A program made the position numbers and the translations under genes. Shown here one piece after another: positions 7,639 to 16,408 of a stretch of DNA of 23,591 bases. This DNA comes from Gammaproteobacteria bacterium UBA3067 (GTDB taxonomy: Bacteria; Pseudomonadota; Gammaproteobacteria; Pseudomonadales; UBA3067), in NCBI GenBank assembly GCA_002366835.1, contig DFBZ01000094.1, forward strand, positions 1 to 23,591, in the 5' to 3' direction. Below the pieces are notes generated by a model. It was given only the letters and a program-made list of their open reading frames with translations. It did no database searches and was not told the origin of the DNA. How positions within the stretch are numbered: position 1 is the stretch's first letter; each line of letters opens with the position of its first letter.

Positions 7639-9320
7639 AAACCCTCTCTCGCTTTGTCACACAACAATTCCCGGCACATAAAGCTCTAAAAACTGCAGGA
7701 ACCTCTCTTGCCTTGCTGGCCTTAGGTGCCTGCACAACCGGTAATATGGATACTGGGCAAATCGAAAAATCCCAGAAAAGCAAAAACCGCGCGGCCGAAT
7801 TACAGGTAGTGGACTGCCTGCTCCCCGGCCAGGTGCGCCGCTTGGGCACCTCTACCTACGTCACACCACGACGGCCGATTCTTACCACGGCGGCCGACTG
7901 CTCGCTGCGGGGTGGCGAATATGTAGCCTACGACCGAGCAGATTATAAATCTGCCCTCAAGGTCTGGTTGCCCAGCGCCGAGCAAGGTGATGCAAAAGCA
8001 CAGGTTAATGTAGGAGAAATTTTTGAGAAAGGCCTGGGTGATAAACCCAACTATAAAATGGCCTTTTTTTGGTACAAAAAAGCCGCCGAACAAGGAAGCA
8101 GCCGTGCTCAATTTAATCTGGGAACCCTTTATGAACAGGGCCTGGGGGTTGAAAAGAACGGCATTCTCGCTCTTAACTGGTACCGTCAGGCACTCAGTGT
8201 TTCTGAAGATGACCTGATGTTTAGCTCTGCAGCAAACGAACAACAAGCAAGCTTGCGTAACTCGCTTGAAAAAGAACTCGGCAAAAAAGGCCGCCAGATA
8301 ACACTACTCAAAAAGCAGCTGTCATCTCTGCAAAAAGAACTTCAGGTTCTAAAAAGCAAGACCAGTAATACTAAAGATGCACGCGCAATTGATAAAGACA
8401 TTGATGCGCTAAAGCTCTTTATCGCCGAACTGGATACGGCGCGCCGCTCAACCCAGAGCAAACTTTCTCAAATTCCTAAATTGCGCACTCCCCACAGTAG
8501 CGCCCAAGCAAGCCACACTCTAGGGCAGGCATCTCAAATCAAGGTAAAAGATTTAAACTTCGGAAAATATTACGCGCTCATTATTGGCAATCAGCAGTAC
8601 GCAAATATTGATGACCTCGACACCCCTCGAAACGACGCAGAAGAAATTGCATCCATTCTAAAAAATAAATACGGCTTTGAGGTGCAGGTTATACTGGACA
8701 GCGACAATATCACTTTAATGGAAGCGTTTAATAACTACAGCAAAACCCTCACAGACGAAGATAATCTGCTGGTTTATTATGCCGGCCATGGCAGCAGGAT
8801 AAAAAGCAGCGACCATGAAGCGGGGTACTGGTTACCCACTAATGCCGAAGCCCCACCAAGGGATACCTATTGGGTATCAAACGAATTTATTACCCGTCAC
8901 CTTTCCCGCGCCAAAGCCAAACGCGTACTGGTTATCGCTGACTCCTGTTATGCCGGTTTGCTTTCCAGCGCTCCCGGTTATTTGCTATTGGGCGAATCAG
9001 GAAAAGCCTCCGACGACTACATTCGTTATAAGCTCGACAAGCGCTCTCGCCTGTTGCTGTCCTCGGGAGGGGATTTTCCGGTTCTCGATAATGGTGGGGA
9101 TAAGCATTCCATATTCGCCAATGCTTTGATTAAAGTGCTAAAAAACAATCAGAGAATTATGACTGGGCCAGAGCTTTTTACCCAGGTAAGAAAAGAGGTT
9201 CTCGTTAAAGCAAAGGATTTAAAGTTCCCGCAAGAGCCAGAATACAAATCCATTAAAGGGGCGGGACACGAAGTGGGGGATATGTTTCTGGTACCCAAAA
9301 GCTTGGATACCGCCTCATAA
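7635..9320 (+). CDS. Sel1-repeat, caspase-like (C14) lipoprotein
   Basis: A 561-residue predicted lipoprotein. The signal sequence ends in a lipobox (LGAC) with Cys33. Two Sel1-like repeats occupy about 103-187 (SAEQGDAKAQVNVG and AAEQGSSRAQFNLG). A coiled coil lies at about 205-280 and a caspase/metacaspase p20-type domain at about 310-555. The catalytic pair is visible: His385 in YYAGHG and Cys438 in ADSCYAG. YYALIIGNQQY opens the domain as in other C14 proteases. AGGAAGG sits 6 nt before the ATG, and the start overlaps the kinase stop. The product probably sits on the periplasmic face of an envelope membrane, where it could meet the kinase's periplasmic tail. Cleavage specificity and targets cannot be told from sequence. 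Confidence 0.93.
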   Translation: MKTLSRFVTQQFPAHKALKTAGTSLALLALGACTTGNMDTGQIEKSQKSKNRAAELQVVDCLLPGQVRRLGTSTYVTPRRPILTTAADCSLRGGEYVAYDRADYKSALKVWLPSAEQGDAKAQVNVGEIFEKGLGDKPNYKMAFFWYKKAAEQGSSRAQFNLGTLYEQGLGVEKNGILALNWYRQALSVSEDDLMFSSAANEQQASLRNSLEKELGKKGRQITLLKKQLSSLQKELQVLKSKTSNTKDARAIDKDIDALKLFIAELDTARRSTQSKLSQIPKLRTPHSSAQASHTLGQASQIKVKDLNFGKYYALIIGNQQYANIDDLDTPRNDAEEIASILKNKYGFEVQVILDSDNITLMEAFNNYSKTLTDEDNLLVYYAGHGSRIKSSDHEAGYWLPTNAEAPPRDTYWVSNEFITRHLSRAKAKRVLVIADSCYAGLLSSAPGYLLLGESGKASDDYIRYKLDKRSRLLLSSGGDFPVLDNGGDKHSIFANALIKVLKNNQRIMTGPELFTQVRKEVLVKAKDLKFPQEPEYKSIKGAGHEVGDMFLVPKSLDTAS

Positions 9321-9343
9321 CGATTATGAGAGAGGCTAAAAAA

Positions 9344-9368
9344 AGCGGCTTGTTCTGTACAAGCCGCT
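9344..9368 (-). terminator. Intrinsic terminator of the cytochrome gene
   Basis: A perfect 10-bp stem (AGCGGCTTGT/ACAAGCCGCT) with a 5-nt loop. On the minus strand it is followed by seven T, ideally placed 23 bp after the cytochrome stop. A second small hairpin (CTCATAA/TTATGAG, 9314-9330) overlaps the caspase stop codon and may help end the convergent plus-strand transcript. Confidence 0.85.
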
Positions 9369-9391
9369 AGAGAAGTTCCGATTAATAGCGC

Positions 9392-9994
9392 TTAATCGTG
9401 AGAGCAAGAACCTTTTTCCTTGCCTTCGCCTTTCTTGCCATCATGGCCATGGCCCTTAGATCCAGATTTACATTTTTCACTGTGGCCGGCTTTATCTCCT
9501 TTAGCAGATTTATCTCCGCACTGCTTACCGTCCTTTTCGCCATGTTCATGCTTTCCTCCATGCTTTGCGCCGTCCTTTCCACCATGCTTACCACAACCGG
9601 CCTTACCCATATCTTCATCATAAATATATGCAGCAACGTTCTTCAGGCTGTCTGCCTTAAGCTCCTGAGCAGGCATTACTCCATGGTGCTTTACGGCGCG
9701 CTTCAACAAAGCCTTGTCTTGACTTGGCGCTGCGGCCCAGGCGGCAACGGCCTTAACAAAGTCATCACGCTCAGGATAAGCCTTCAAATAACGCTTTTTA
9801 ACCATTGCCATCGGGGGTGCTTTGCGCTTTTCATGTTTTCCATCAAGAGAAGCGTGCCCATCACCCTTCGGCATGTGACAGCTTTTACAGGTTAACTCAA
9901 AAACCTCCTTTCCTTTGTTGTCAGCTGCGGCAAAGCTCGCCACTGAAAATAGAGAAAAAACCAATAGACTCACAGCTAAAAAAATAGATCGCAT
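9392..9994 (-). CDS. Periplasmic c-type cytochrome with metal-binding-like C-terminal tail
   Basis: A 200-residue protein with an N-terminal signal peptide (cleavage near residue 23-24). A single haem-attachment motif CKSCH (Cys36, Cys39, His40) and a likely axial Met107 in GVMPAQ mark a small class I cytochrome c domain spanning about 25-127. From about residue 131 to the end is a low-complexity tail. It is rich in Lys and Gly and holds 8 His and 4 Cys, a composition typical of metal-binding extensions. The electron partner is unknown. The gene stands alone between serB and the convergent caspase gene, with its own terminator. The tail makes the protein about twice the size of a minimal cytochrome. 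Haem binding is a firm prediction; metal binding by the tail is inference. Confidence 0.85.
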   Translation of the reverse strand: MRSIFLAVSLLVFSLFSVASFAAADNKGKEVFELTCKSCHMPKGDGHASLDGKHEKRKAPPMAMVKKRYLKAYPERDDFVKAVAAWAAAPSQDKALLKRAVKHHGVMPAQELKADSLKNVAAYIYDEDMGKAGCGKHGGKDGAKHGGKHEHGEKDGKQCGDKSAKGDKAGHSEKCKSGSKGHGHDGKKGEGKEKGSCSHD

Positions 9995-10036
9995 TCATTC
10001 ACCTTTTTATTTTTTGATAACCATTCAGGGGGGCCT

Positions 10037-10071
10037 GTAACTACTCAAATTTGAGCAGTTACATTTTTTTT
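10037..10071. repeat. Near-perfect palindrome with T run between serB and the cytochrome gene
   Basis: GTAACTACTCAAA (10037-10049) and TTTGAGCAGTTAC (10050-10062) are inverted repeats with one mismatch and no spacer. Eight T follow on the plus strand (10064-10071). It lies 31 bp after the serB stop and may act as its transcription end, although on the minus strand the T run precedes the stem. The tip GTAACTA is shared with the larger inverted-repeat element at 16409-16549, which also contains TGCTCAAATT, so the two may belong to one repeat family. Confidence 0.55.
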
Positions 10072-10093
10072 GTAGCAAAGAGTACTATAACCC

Positions 10094-11341
10094 CTATGGC
10101 TTATTTAGCAACAAAGGACGATCCCTGTCCCTGACCCCAATCAAATAAAGGATACCATCCAGGCCTAAAGTAGAAATAGAATGCTGCGCCGTTTCTTTTA
10201 CCAATGGCTTTGCTCTAAATGCGATGCCCAAACCGGCGATGCTTAACATCTTCAAATCATTTGCGCCGTCCCCTACTGCAATGACCTGCTCCAGGCTCAC
10301 CTGCTCCTTTGCGGCGATTTCCCGAACTATTTCCGCCTTCCTGCTGGCATCTACCACCTGGCCCACAACCTCGCCGGTTATAAATCCATCTTCGATTTCC
10401 AGCTCATTGGCGTAGACATAATCAATGCCCAGTTTTTGCTGTAAAAAACGGCCAAAATAATTAAACCCCCCCGAAACGATGGCGGTTTTATAGCCTAGTG
10501 CCTTCAATATCTGAATAAGCTGTTCCGCGCCTTCGTTCAAACGCAGGTTTTCTGCCACATCTGCAATCACTGACTCTTTTAAGCCTTTTAATAGCGCAAC
10601 GCGCTCGGTAAAGCTGGCTTTAAAATCCAACTCCCCCAACATGGCTCGTTCGGTGATGGCGGAGACTTCAGGGCCTACCCCGGCCTGCACGGCTAATTCA
10701 TCGATTACTTCCGCATCAATAAGGGTGGAATCCATATCAAAAACCACTACCCGGCGGTTACGTCGAAAGGCATTGTCTTGTTGGAAGGCGATATCCATGT
10801 CCATTTCATTGGCAAGACGAAGAAACTGAGCCCGCAATCGGTCAAAGTCTGCCACGGCACCACGCACCGACAACTCTACACTGGCCATGCTGCGCTCGGG
10901 GATTTCTCCCCCCAAGGGTACTCGCCCAGACAAGCGGGTAATATTATCCACCACCATATTGGCACCACCGATAACATCCATTACCGCCGCAATTTGTTGG
11001 GCCGTTAGCTTTCGTGCCAATAGTGTAACAATATAACGCTGCTTGCCCTGTACCCTCACCCAATCTTCATACTTGGCGATGGTAATGGGGTTGCACCAAA
11101 GCTTGATCTGTTTTTTCTCCCCCAGATCATTAAGCGATGCGAGTATCGTTTGTCTACGAGATGGATCGGGTAGTTCCAGCAGAACTCCCAGCGTTAAAGC
11201 CTCATGAATAACCGCCTGTCCGATATCCAGAACGTTGACTTGATGCTGCCCCAGTAAATCTAATACTTCTTGGGTAAGATGGTCTTCGTTCTGCCCCGTG
11301 ACCTGTAGAAGGTATATTTCACTCACTGTTATATGTCCCAA
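10094..11341 (-). CDS. serB: Phosphoserine phosphatase
   Basis: Catalyses the last step of serine biosynthesis, hydrolysing phosphoserine in the cytoplasm. A HAD-superfamily core occupies about residues 195-400. It has nucleophile Asp202 and Asp204 in FDMDSTLID, Ser290 in IVSGGF, and GDGANDLKM with Asp358 and Asp362 for Mg2+ binding. The first half (about 5-165) consists of ACT-like regulatory segments, giving 415 residues. This is the long form known from Pseudomonas and relatives rather than the roughly 320-residue enterobacterial form. The start is the first ATG in frame, with a short GGGA upstream. It is transcribed divergently from the nucleotide cyclase gene. The 245-bp spacer between them must hold both promoters, but I cannot place them with confidence. 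Confidence 0.96.
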   Translation of the reverse strand: MGHITVSEIYLLQVTGQNEDHLTQEVLDLLGQHQVNVLDIGQAVIHEALTLGVLLELPDPSRRQTILASLNDLGEKKQIKLWCNPITIAKYEDWVRVQGKQRYIVTLLARKLTAQQIAAVMDVIGGANMVVDNITRLSGRVPLGGEIPERSMASVELSVRGAVADFDRLRAQFLRLANEMDMDIAFQQDNAFRRNRRVVVFDMDSTLIDAEVIDELAVQAGVGPEVSAITERAMLGELDFKASFTERVALLKGLKESVIADVAENLRLNEGAEQLIQILKALGYKTAIVSGGFNYFGRFLQQKLGIDYVYANELEIEDGFITGEVVGQVVDASRKAEIVREIAAKEQVSLEQVIAVGDGANDLKMLSIAGLGIAFRAKPLVKETAQHSISTLGLDGILYLIGVRDRDRPLLLNKP

Positions 11342-11586
11342 TTTTTTTCAAGCGCAAACCTTAGCACGAAAAATTAGTTTCCCTTCAGGAATGGCGAAAA
11401 TATGCACATTAGAAGGGTGTTTCCCGATGCAAATAATTGTAATCATCGATATCTTCGGATTTAGCTTCACCTGAGAGGAAATGACCGTCGTTCCGGTGGC
11501 TCAACCTGTTATTATACCCAGCCAGCTGCGGCTCAGGGTAGGCTATTACAATGCCTTAGCTCATACCGGGAGTCTATTCAAGCTCT

Positions 11587-13068
11587 ATGACAGATATAAG
11601 AAATACGCCTACACAACGGAACACCATGCCTCTAGAGGGGCGCAAGGGCTTACCTGTAGCCCATAAGGTCGCGCTGCTGTTCGTTTTACTAACCTCGTTG
11701 ACCCTTGCCGCATTATGGGTGGGCACCTACTTCAACCTCAGTAGCCTGCTAAAAAGCCAGACTGATTCCCTCGGCAATGCGATTGCCACCCAGTCGGCAC
11801 GCTCAGCCGCTGAATTACTGCTAGCGGAAGATTTACTGAGCCTCAACCTCATTGCCGGCAAACTTGAGGAAGATGAAAATATTGATTTCGCCCTCTTTTT
11901 CAACAGTAAAGGAGAGGTTCTCGCTGCTTCGCCCAAAACCCCAGCAGACAAACGAAAGCTCGCTACATTTAAAAACCGCATCAAAGACGATCAATCCAAC
12001 TATTACGTAGAGCCCATCATTTTTCAAAACCTGATCGTCGGTTACGCCCAGGTGAGTCTTAATAGCAACACCATCTCCCAAACCTTCCGCAACACACGTT
12101 TCGGCATGACCATTGCCACATTGTCCGCGCTCTTTCTAGCCATCATTTTGGCTATCTTTGTTGGTAGGAATATTACCAAACCACTCAAGCAGCTTATTGA
12201 GGCCACCGACCGCATCGCTAACGGGGATTTTGAAGCGCGCATTCCTGAACGCAAAAAAGATGAAATCGGCGTATTAATCCACCACTTTAACTCCATGGCA
12301 AGCGGCCTTAAGGAACGAGAACAAATCAAGAGCACCTTTAGCCAATATGTTTCACCCAATATCGCCAACAATATCCTGGCAAACCTGGAGCAGCCACGTG
12401 TGCCCAGCAAGTATGTTAACGCAAGCGTGCTTTTTGTGGACATTGCTGGGTTCACATCCATGTGTGAACAAATGTCGCCACAGCAAGTAGAACATCTACT
12501 CAACGATTATTATGAGCTTATCCTCAAAGCCAGCCGACTCTATAATGGCACTGTGGATAAATACATCGGCGATGGAGCAATGATTCTCTTTGGTGCCCCA
12601 GAAGACGATCCTGAACACAGTTTTCACGCCGTTTGCTGCGCTCTCCTCTTACTACGCCTGGTCGAACAACTTAATAACGAAAGAAGCCGCTACAATTCGC
12701 CCGTTATCCAGTTTAAACTCGGCATCCACTGTGGCGAAATGCTGGCCGGTGCCATTGGCTCGAAAGGCCACCTGCAATATACCGTAGTGGGTAACGCAGT
12801 GAATATTGCTTCCCGGTTGTGTAATGCTGCCAACGCAGGTGAGCTAATCATTAGCGACAGCGTCCTTAACGAAGTAAGCAACGGTGACCCGCAACATGCC
12901 GAAGAAAAGATGAGGCTTGAACCACCGCGCTTACTTTCTTTGAAGGGTAAATCTCACCCTGTTCAGACCTTTGTGGTCAAAGCAGTAAGCGCCAAATACC
13001 AGTCGCTTATCGACAAACAGGCCAAAGCACTACGTAAAAGCGTCCCCGAACTTGAACCAAACCACTAA
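11587..13068 (+). CDS. Membrane class III adenylate cyclase with HAMP domain
   Basis: Predicted to make cAMP (possibly cGMP) in response to an envelope signal. The order is: membrane span about 27-47, a periplasmic sensor of about 120 residues, a second span about 173-193, HAMP about 194-246, and the cyclase domain about 275-465. Metal-binding Asp285 (FVDIAGFT) and Asp329 (KYIGDG) are present. So are Lys325 and Thr399 at the base-recognition positions, and Asn406/Arg410 (VNIASR) for transition-state stabilisation. Lys plus Thr fits the adenylate-specific IIIb group. A second ATG at 11626 (residue 14), preceded by GGA, is an alternative start and would leave the domains intact. The end overlaps the downstream lipoprotein gene. 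Confidence 0.92.
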   Translation: MTDIRNTPTQRNTMPLEGRKGLPVAHKVALLFVLLTSLTLAALWVGTYFNLSSLLKSQTDSLGNAIATQSARSAAELLLAEDLLSLNLIAGKLEEDENIDFALFFNSKGEVLAASPKTPADKRKLATFKNRIKDDQSNYYVEPIIFQNLIVGYAQVSLNSNTISQTFRNTRFGMTIATLSALFLAIILAIFVGRNITKPLKQLIEATDRIANGDFEARIPERKKDEIGVLIHHFNSMASGLKEREQIKSTFSQYVSPNIANNILANLEQPRVPSKYVNASVLFVDIAGFTSMCEQMSPQQVEHLLNDYYELILKASRLYNGTVDKYIGDGAMILFGAPEDDPEHSFHAVCCALLLLRLVEQLNNERSRYNSPVIQFKLGIHCGEMLAGAIGSKGHLQYTVVGNAVNIASRLCNAANAGELIISDSVLNEVSNGDPQHAEEKMRLEPPRLLSLKGKSHPVQTFVVKAVSAKYQSLIDKQAKALRKSVPELEPNH

Positions 13069-14098
13069 AACACACAGCCTCATTTCAGCAAACACCAAAC
13101 GAGCAATTATCCTGCTTATATTTGGCCAGCTAGCGGCTTGTGTCGCCCTGCAACCCAATACAACAAACCCCGACGTAGTGCTAGACCCCGCTAGTGCAAA
13201 CATAGAAAGCATATTGCAAGAAACAGAAGCCCTGTCCAACGCCAGCCAATCCACCAAAGCAGCCCAACTGATTAAAAGTAGCATGTTATATCACCCCGAA
13301 AACTTGCAACTTTCGGCAGCCCTCACCACCTACCAGAAACTCAGTGATCAGGAAATGAGCTGGTTGGAATCAGACGCCCTCGTCAAGCATGCCCTATGGT
13401 TAAGAAGCGAGCTACGCAAAGAAAATGTCGCCGTCATCGCCAAACCCTCATACTGGAAAAAGTTCCGCATCAGCCGCCTCGAAGTAAAGCAAAACCATGC
13501 CCACAAAAAGCTCATCCGCTGTGCTGAGAAAAATATCGAACACAAACCAGCTCTATCCCGTCGTTGCCTAGATGCCACCAACAAGGACCGGCTGACAGAC
13601 CAGCAGCTTGAACAGACGCTGGCTCTTCGCCATCAGCTGAAACAGAGTGAAGTGGTCAAAATTATTAATGAGCAAATCATTCTGGAAACCACACCTCCTA
13701 TTTCAAGCTCCTCGCCCCCACAAGAAATTGAGGCATTAAAACAAGCACTCTTCAAAAAAGACTACCTCTTGGCAAAACAACTTAGTAACTCTTTAAAACG
13801 AATAGGGGTGAAAAATAACAGTGAAGCACAAAGACTCATAAACCTTGCAGAAAAGAAAATTCAGGCCTACCAAGGCCGCCTCGCGCAAAGGGCAGGTGCA
13901 CTATATTTGCAAGAAAAAGTAGCAGAAGCCGATGCACTGTGGCTGCTACTGATCAAGCTCAATCCAGAAAACAATGAATATCGCCAGAACCATGAGCGCG
14001 CACAAAAAATCCTGAAAAATATTAAAACCATAAAAGAAGAAAGTGAAAGCAGGAAAAGCCCGGCCAGCCTAGAGGTCATAACACCGAATCAAGGCTAG
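13052..14098 (+). CDS. Predicted lipoprotein with helical (TPR-like) repeats
   Basis: A 348-residue protein that I cannot assign to a named family. Residues 16-30 form a short hydrophobic signal ending in a lipobox (LAAC) with Cys30. The rest is helix-rich, with alternating A/L/K patterns and a C-terminal segment (GALYLQEKVAEADALWLLLIK then LNPEN) typical of tetratricopeptide-like repeats. The only start that keeps the signal sequence is TTG at 13052, 17 bp inside the end of the cyclase gene. The next in-frame ATG is about 75 codons downstream and would remove the lipobox. No strong ribosome binding site is seen, so translation is probably coupled to the cyclase. It may be an envelope partner of the cyclase sensor (inference). 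Confidence 0.75.
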   Translation: MNQTTKTHSLISANTKRAIILLIFGQLAACVALQPNTTNPDVVLDPASANIESILQETEALSNASQSTKAAQLIKSSMLYHPENLQLSAALTTYQKLSDQEMSWLESDALVKHALWLRSELRKENVAVIAKPSYWKKFRISRLEVKQNHAHKKLIRCAEKNIEHKPALSRRCLDATNKDRLTDQQLEQTLALRHQLKQSEVVKIINEQIILETTPPISSSSPPQEIEALKQALFKKDYLLAKQLSNSLKRIGVKNNSEAQRLINLAEKKIQAYQGRLAQRAGALYLQEKVAEADALWLLLIKLNPENNEYRQNHERAQKILKNIKTIKEESESRKSPASLEVITPNQG

Positions 14099-14126
14099 CC
14101 TGACAGGGGCGCAATGGCCCAAAAGA

Positions 14127-16367
14127 TTACCCCCCCTTTCTGATCACTGCCAAACTAGCCACTTTCTGAAAGCCACGGGGTAATTTGCTGCCCCTGCGAG
14201 CCCGCTCCCCTTGGTAGTGTGCCCAGTCCGTGGGTGTCAGGGTAAGAGAGCGCTTACCAGCAGAAATCACCAATGAATCCTGCTCGGCAAAGCTACAGCT
14301 AGACAGCATCACATCACCTCCTTTCCCCCGACCCGCGACGCTGATTATTTTATTACCCTTACCTTTCGCCATTCGCGGCAGGTCATCCAGTGGAAATACC
14401 AGTAGCCGACCTTCATCACTCACTGCCGCAATCCACTGATCATTCTCCCTTACCTCCACCGACAATAAAGGCAGAGACTTCTCGGGCAACCTGATCACGG
14501 CCTTGCCTGAACGATTCTTTGATATCAAATCCTCCGTGCGTGCAACAAAACCATATCCCGCATCGGAGCAAATAAGAATCGACTGCTTCTCGTCATTTGT
14601 CGTTAACACGGATGTGAAATTTGCACCAGGTGCAGGCGTCAAACGACCACTAAGAGGCTCGCCCTGCCCGCGGGCAGATGGCAGGGTGTGTGCAGCCAGT
14701 GTGTAATAACGCCCAGTGGTATCACCGAAGAGCACATTTTGGTTACTACGCCCTTGGACCGATGCCAGATATTGATCCCCGGATTTATAGTTCAGCGCCA
14801 ATGGATCCACCTCATGCCCCTTGGCAGCTCTGACCCAGCCTTTCTCAGACAGCACAATGGTAACCGGGTCAGAAGAAATCAAGTCAGTTTCCCTTAGCGC
14901 CTTGGCTTCACTTCGCGCCACAATGGGCGAGCGCCGTTCATCACCGTACTTCTCTATATCTTCACGAATTTCTTTGCTGATTAATTTTTTCAAACGCGCA
15001 TTAGAACCCAGCAACTGTTCCAGTTTTTTACGTTCTTTTGCCAGCTCATCCTGCTCGCCACGAATGCGCATTTCTTCCAGCTTGGCAAGGTGGCGAAGCT
15101 TCATATCCAAAATGGCATCGGCCTGACGAGGCGTCAGACTGAAGCGTTCCATCAGGGCGCTCTTAGGGTCATCTTCATGCCGAATGATGGCAATCACTTC
15201 ATCGATATTGAGGAAGGCAATGAGCAAACCGTCCAAAATATGTAAGCGATCCAGTACCTTATCAAGACGATGCTGCAAACGTCGACGAACCGTCACAATG
15301 CGATATTCCAGCCATTCACTGAGAATACTGCTTAAACCCTTCACCTGTGGGCGCCCATCCAGACCAATCATATTGAGGTTAACCCGGTAACTGCGCTCCA
15401 GATCAGTGGTGGCAAAAAGATGATCCATTAGACCCGACACATCCACACGGTTGGAACGTGGCACCACCACCAAACGGGTGGGGTTTTCGTGATCGGATTC
15501 ATCGCGTAAATCCACCACCATGGGCAGTTTTTTAGCGTTCATCTGTTGGGCGACTTGTTCCAGCACTTTAGCGCCTGAGGTCTGATAAGGCAGCGCGGTA
15601 ATTACGACTTCGTCGTCTTCTTTTTCATACACAGCACGCATTTTCACTGCGCCGCGACCCGTGGCATATATCTGCACCAAATCATTCGTTGGCGTAATCA
15701 CCTCCGCGCTGGTGGGAAAATCCGGCCCTTTCACAAATTCACATAATTCATCAAGGGAGGCCCCTGGGTTATCCAACAGGTGAATACAGGCTTCACCCAC
15801 TTCGCGCAGGTTGTGAGGCGGAATATCCGTGGACATCCCCACGGCGATACCGCTCCCGCCATTGAGTAGGATATTCGGCAGCCTGGCGGGAAGCTGTTTG
15901 GGTTCATCAAGCGTGCCATCAAAATTGGCTTGCCAGTCAACGGTGCCCTCTCCTAGTTCGGACAAGAGCAAGGCAGAATAGGGAGATAAACGTGCCTCGG
16001 TGTAACGCATCGCTGCAAAAGATTTTGGGTCATCAGCAGAACCCCAGTTTCCTTGTCCATCCACCAGCGGGTAACGATAGGAGAAATCCTGCGCCATCAA
16101 CACCATGGCTTCGTAACAGGCAGAGTCACCATGAGGGTGAAACTTGCCTAGAACATCACCCACTGTACGTGCTGACTTTTTAAACTTTGCACTCGCCCGC
16201 AAGCCAAGTTCAGACATGGCATAAACAATACGGCGCTGCACTGGTTTCAGACCGTCACCAATATGTGGCAAGGCTCTATCCAGGATGACGTACATGGAAT
16301 AATCCAGGTAGGCCCTTTCGGTGTATTCCTTCAGGGGAACTTTTTCAATATTTGACAGATCACTCAT
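14127..16367 (-). CDS. parC: DNA topoisomerase IV subunit A
   Basis: The DNA-breaking subunit of the type II topoisomerase that separates daughter chromosomes. It has 746 residues, as usual for ParC. The catalytic Tyr122 is in AAMRYTEARLS. The quinolone-determining segment HPHGDSACYEAM has Ser82 and Glu86, the drug-sensitive residues at positions corresponding to E. coli Ser80 and Glu84. The winged-helix start KPVQRRIVYAM and the C-terminal beta-pinwheel (about 490-740) are present. The length, the pinwheel without a GyrA box, and nearby serB support ParC over GyrA. No parE is in the window. It is convergent with the lipoprotein gene, 28 bp away. Confidence 0.96.
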   Translation of the reverse strand: MSDLSNIEKVPLKEYTERAYLDYSMYVILDRALPHIGDGLKPVQRRIVYAMSELGLRASAKFKKSARTVGDVLGKFHPHGDSACYEAMVLMAQDFSYRYPLVDGQGNWGSADDPKSFAAMRYTEARLSPYSALLLSELGEGTVDWQANFDGTLDEPKQLPARLPNILLNGGSGIAVGMSTDIPPHNLREVGEACIHLLDNPGASLDELCEFVKGPDFPTSAEVITPTNDLVQIYATGRGAVKMRAVYEKEDDEVVITALPYQTSGAKVLEQVAQQMNAKKLPMVVDLRDESDHENPTRLVVVPRSNRVDVSGLMDHLFATTDLERSYRVNLNMIGLDGRPQVKGLSSILSEWLEYRIVTVRRRLQHRLDKVLDRLHILDGLLIAFLNIDEVIAIIRHEDDPKSALMERFSLTPRQADAILDMKLRHLAKLEEMRIRGEQDELAKERKKLEQLLGSNARLKKLISKEIREDIEKYGDERRSPIVARSEAKALRETDLISSDPVTIVLSEKGWVRAAKGHEVDPLALNYKSGDQYLASVQGRSNQNVLFGDTTGRYYTLAAHTLPSARGQGEPLSGRLTPAPGANFTSVLTTNDEKQSILICSDAGYGFVARTEDLISKNRSGKAVIRLPEKSLPLLSVEVRENDQWIAAVSDEGRLLVFPLDDLPRMAKGKGNKIISVAGRGKGGDVMLSSCSFAEQDSLVISAGKRSLTLTPTDWAHYQGERARRGSKLPRGFQKVASLAVIRKGG

Positions 16368-16408
16368 ATCAGTTTGTTATTCCAACGACCAGAGAAGTAA
16401 AAGGTAAG

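Noticed and set aside
9398..9895. 165-residue plus-strand frame opposite the cytochrome gene
   Set aside because: It is the antisense shadow of the low-complexity tail. The haem motif, signal peptide and terminator all support the minus-strand gene.
11481..11666. Short plus-strand frame ahead of the cyclase with GAGAGG before its ATG
   Set aside because: The spacing to the ATG is too short for a good ribosome binding site, the product resembles nothing, and it overlaps the cyclase start in another frame. Most likely chance.
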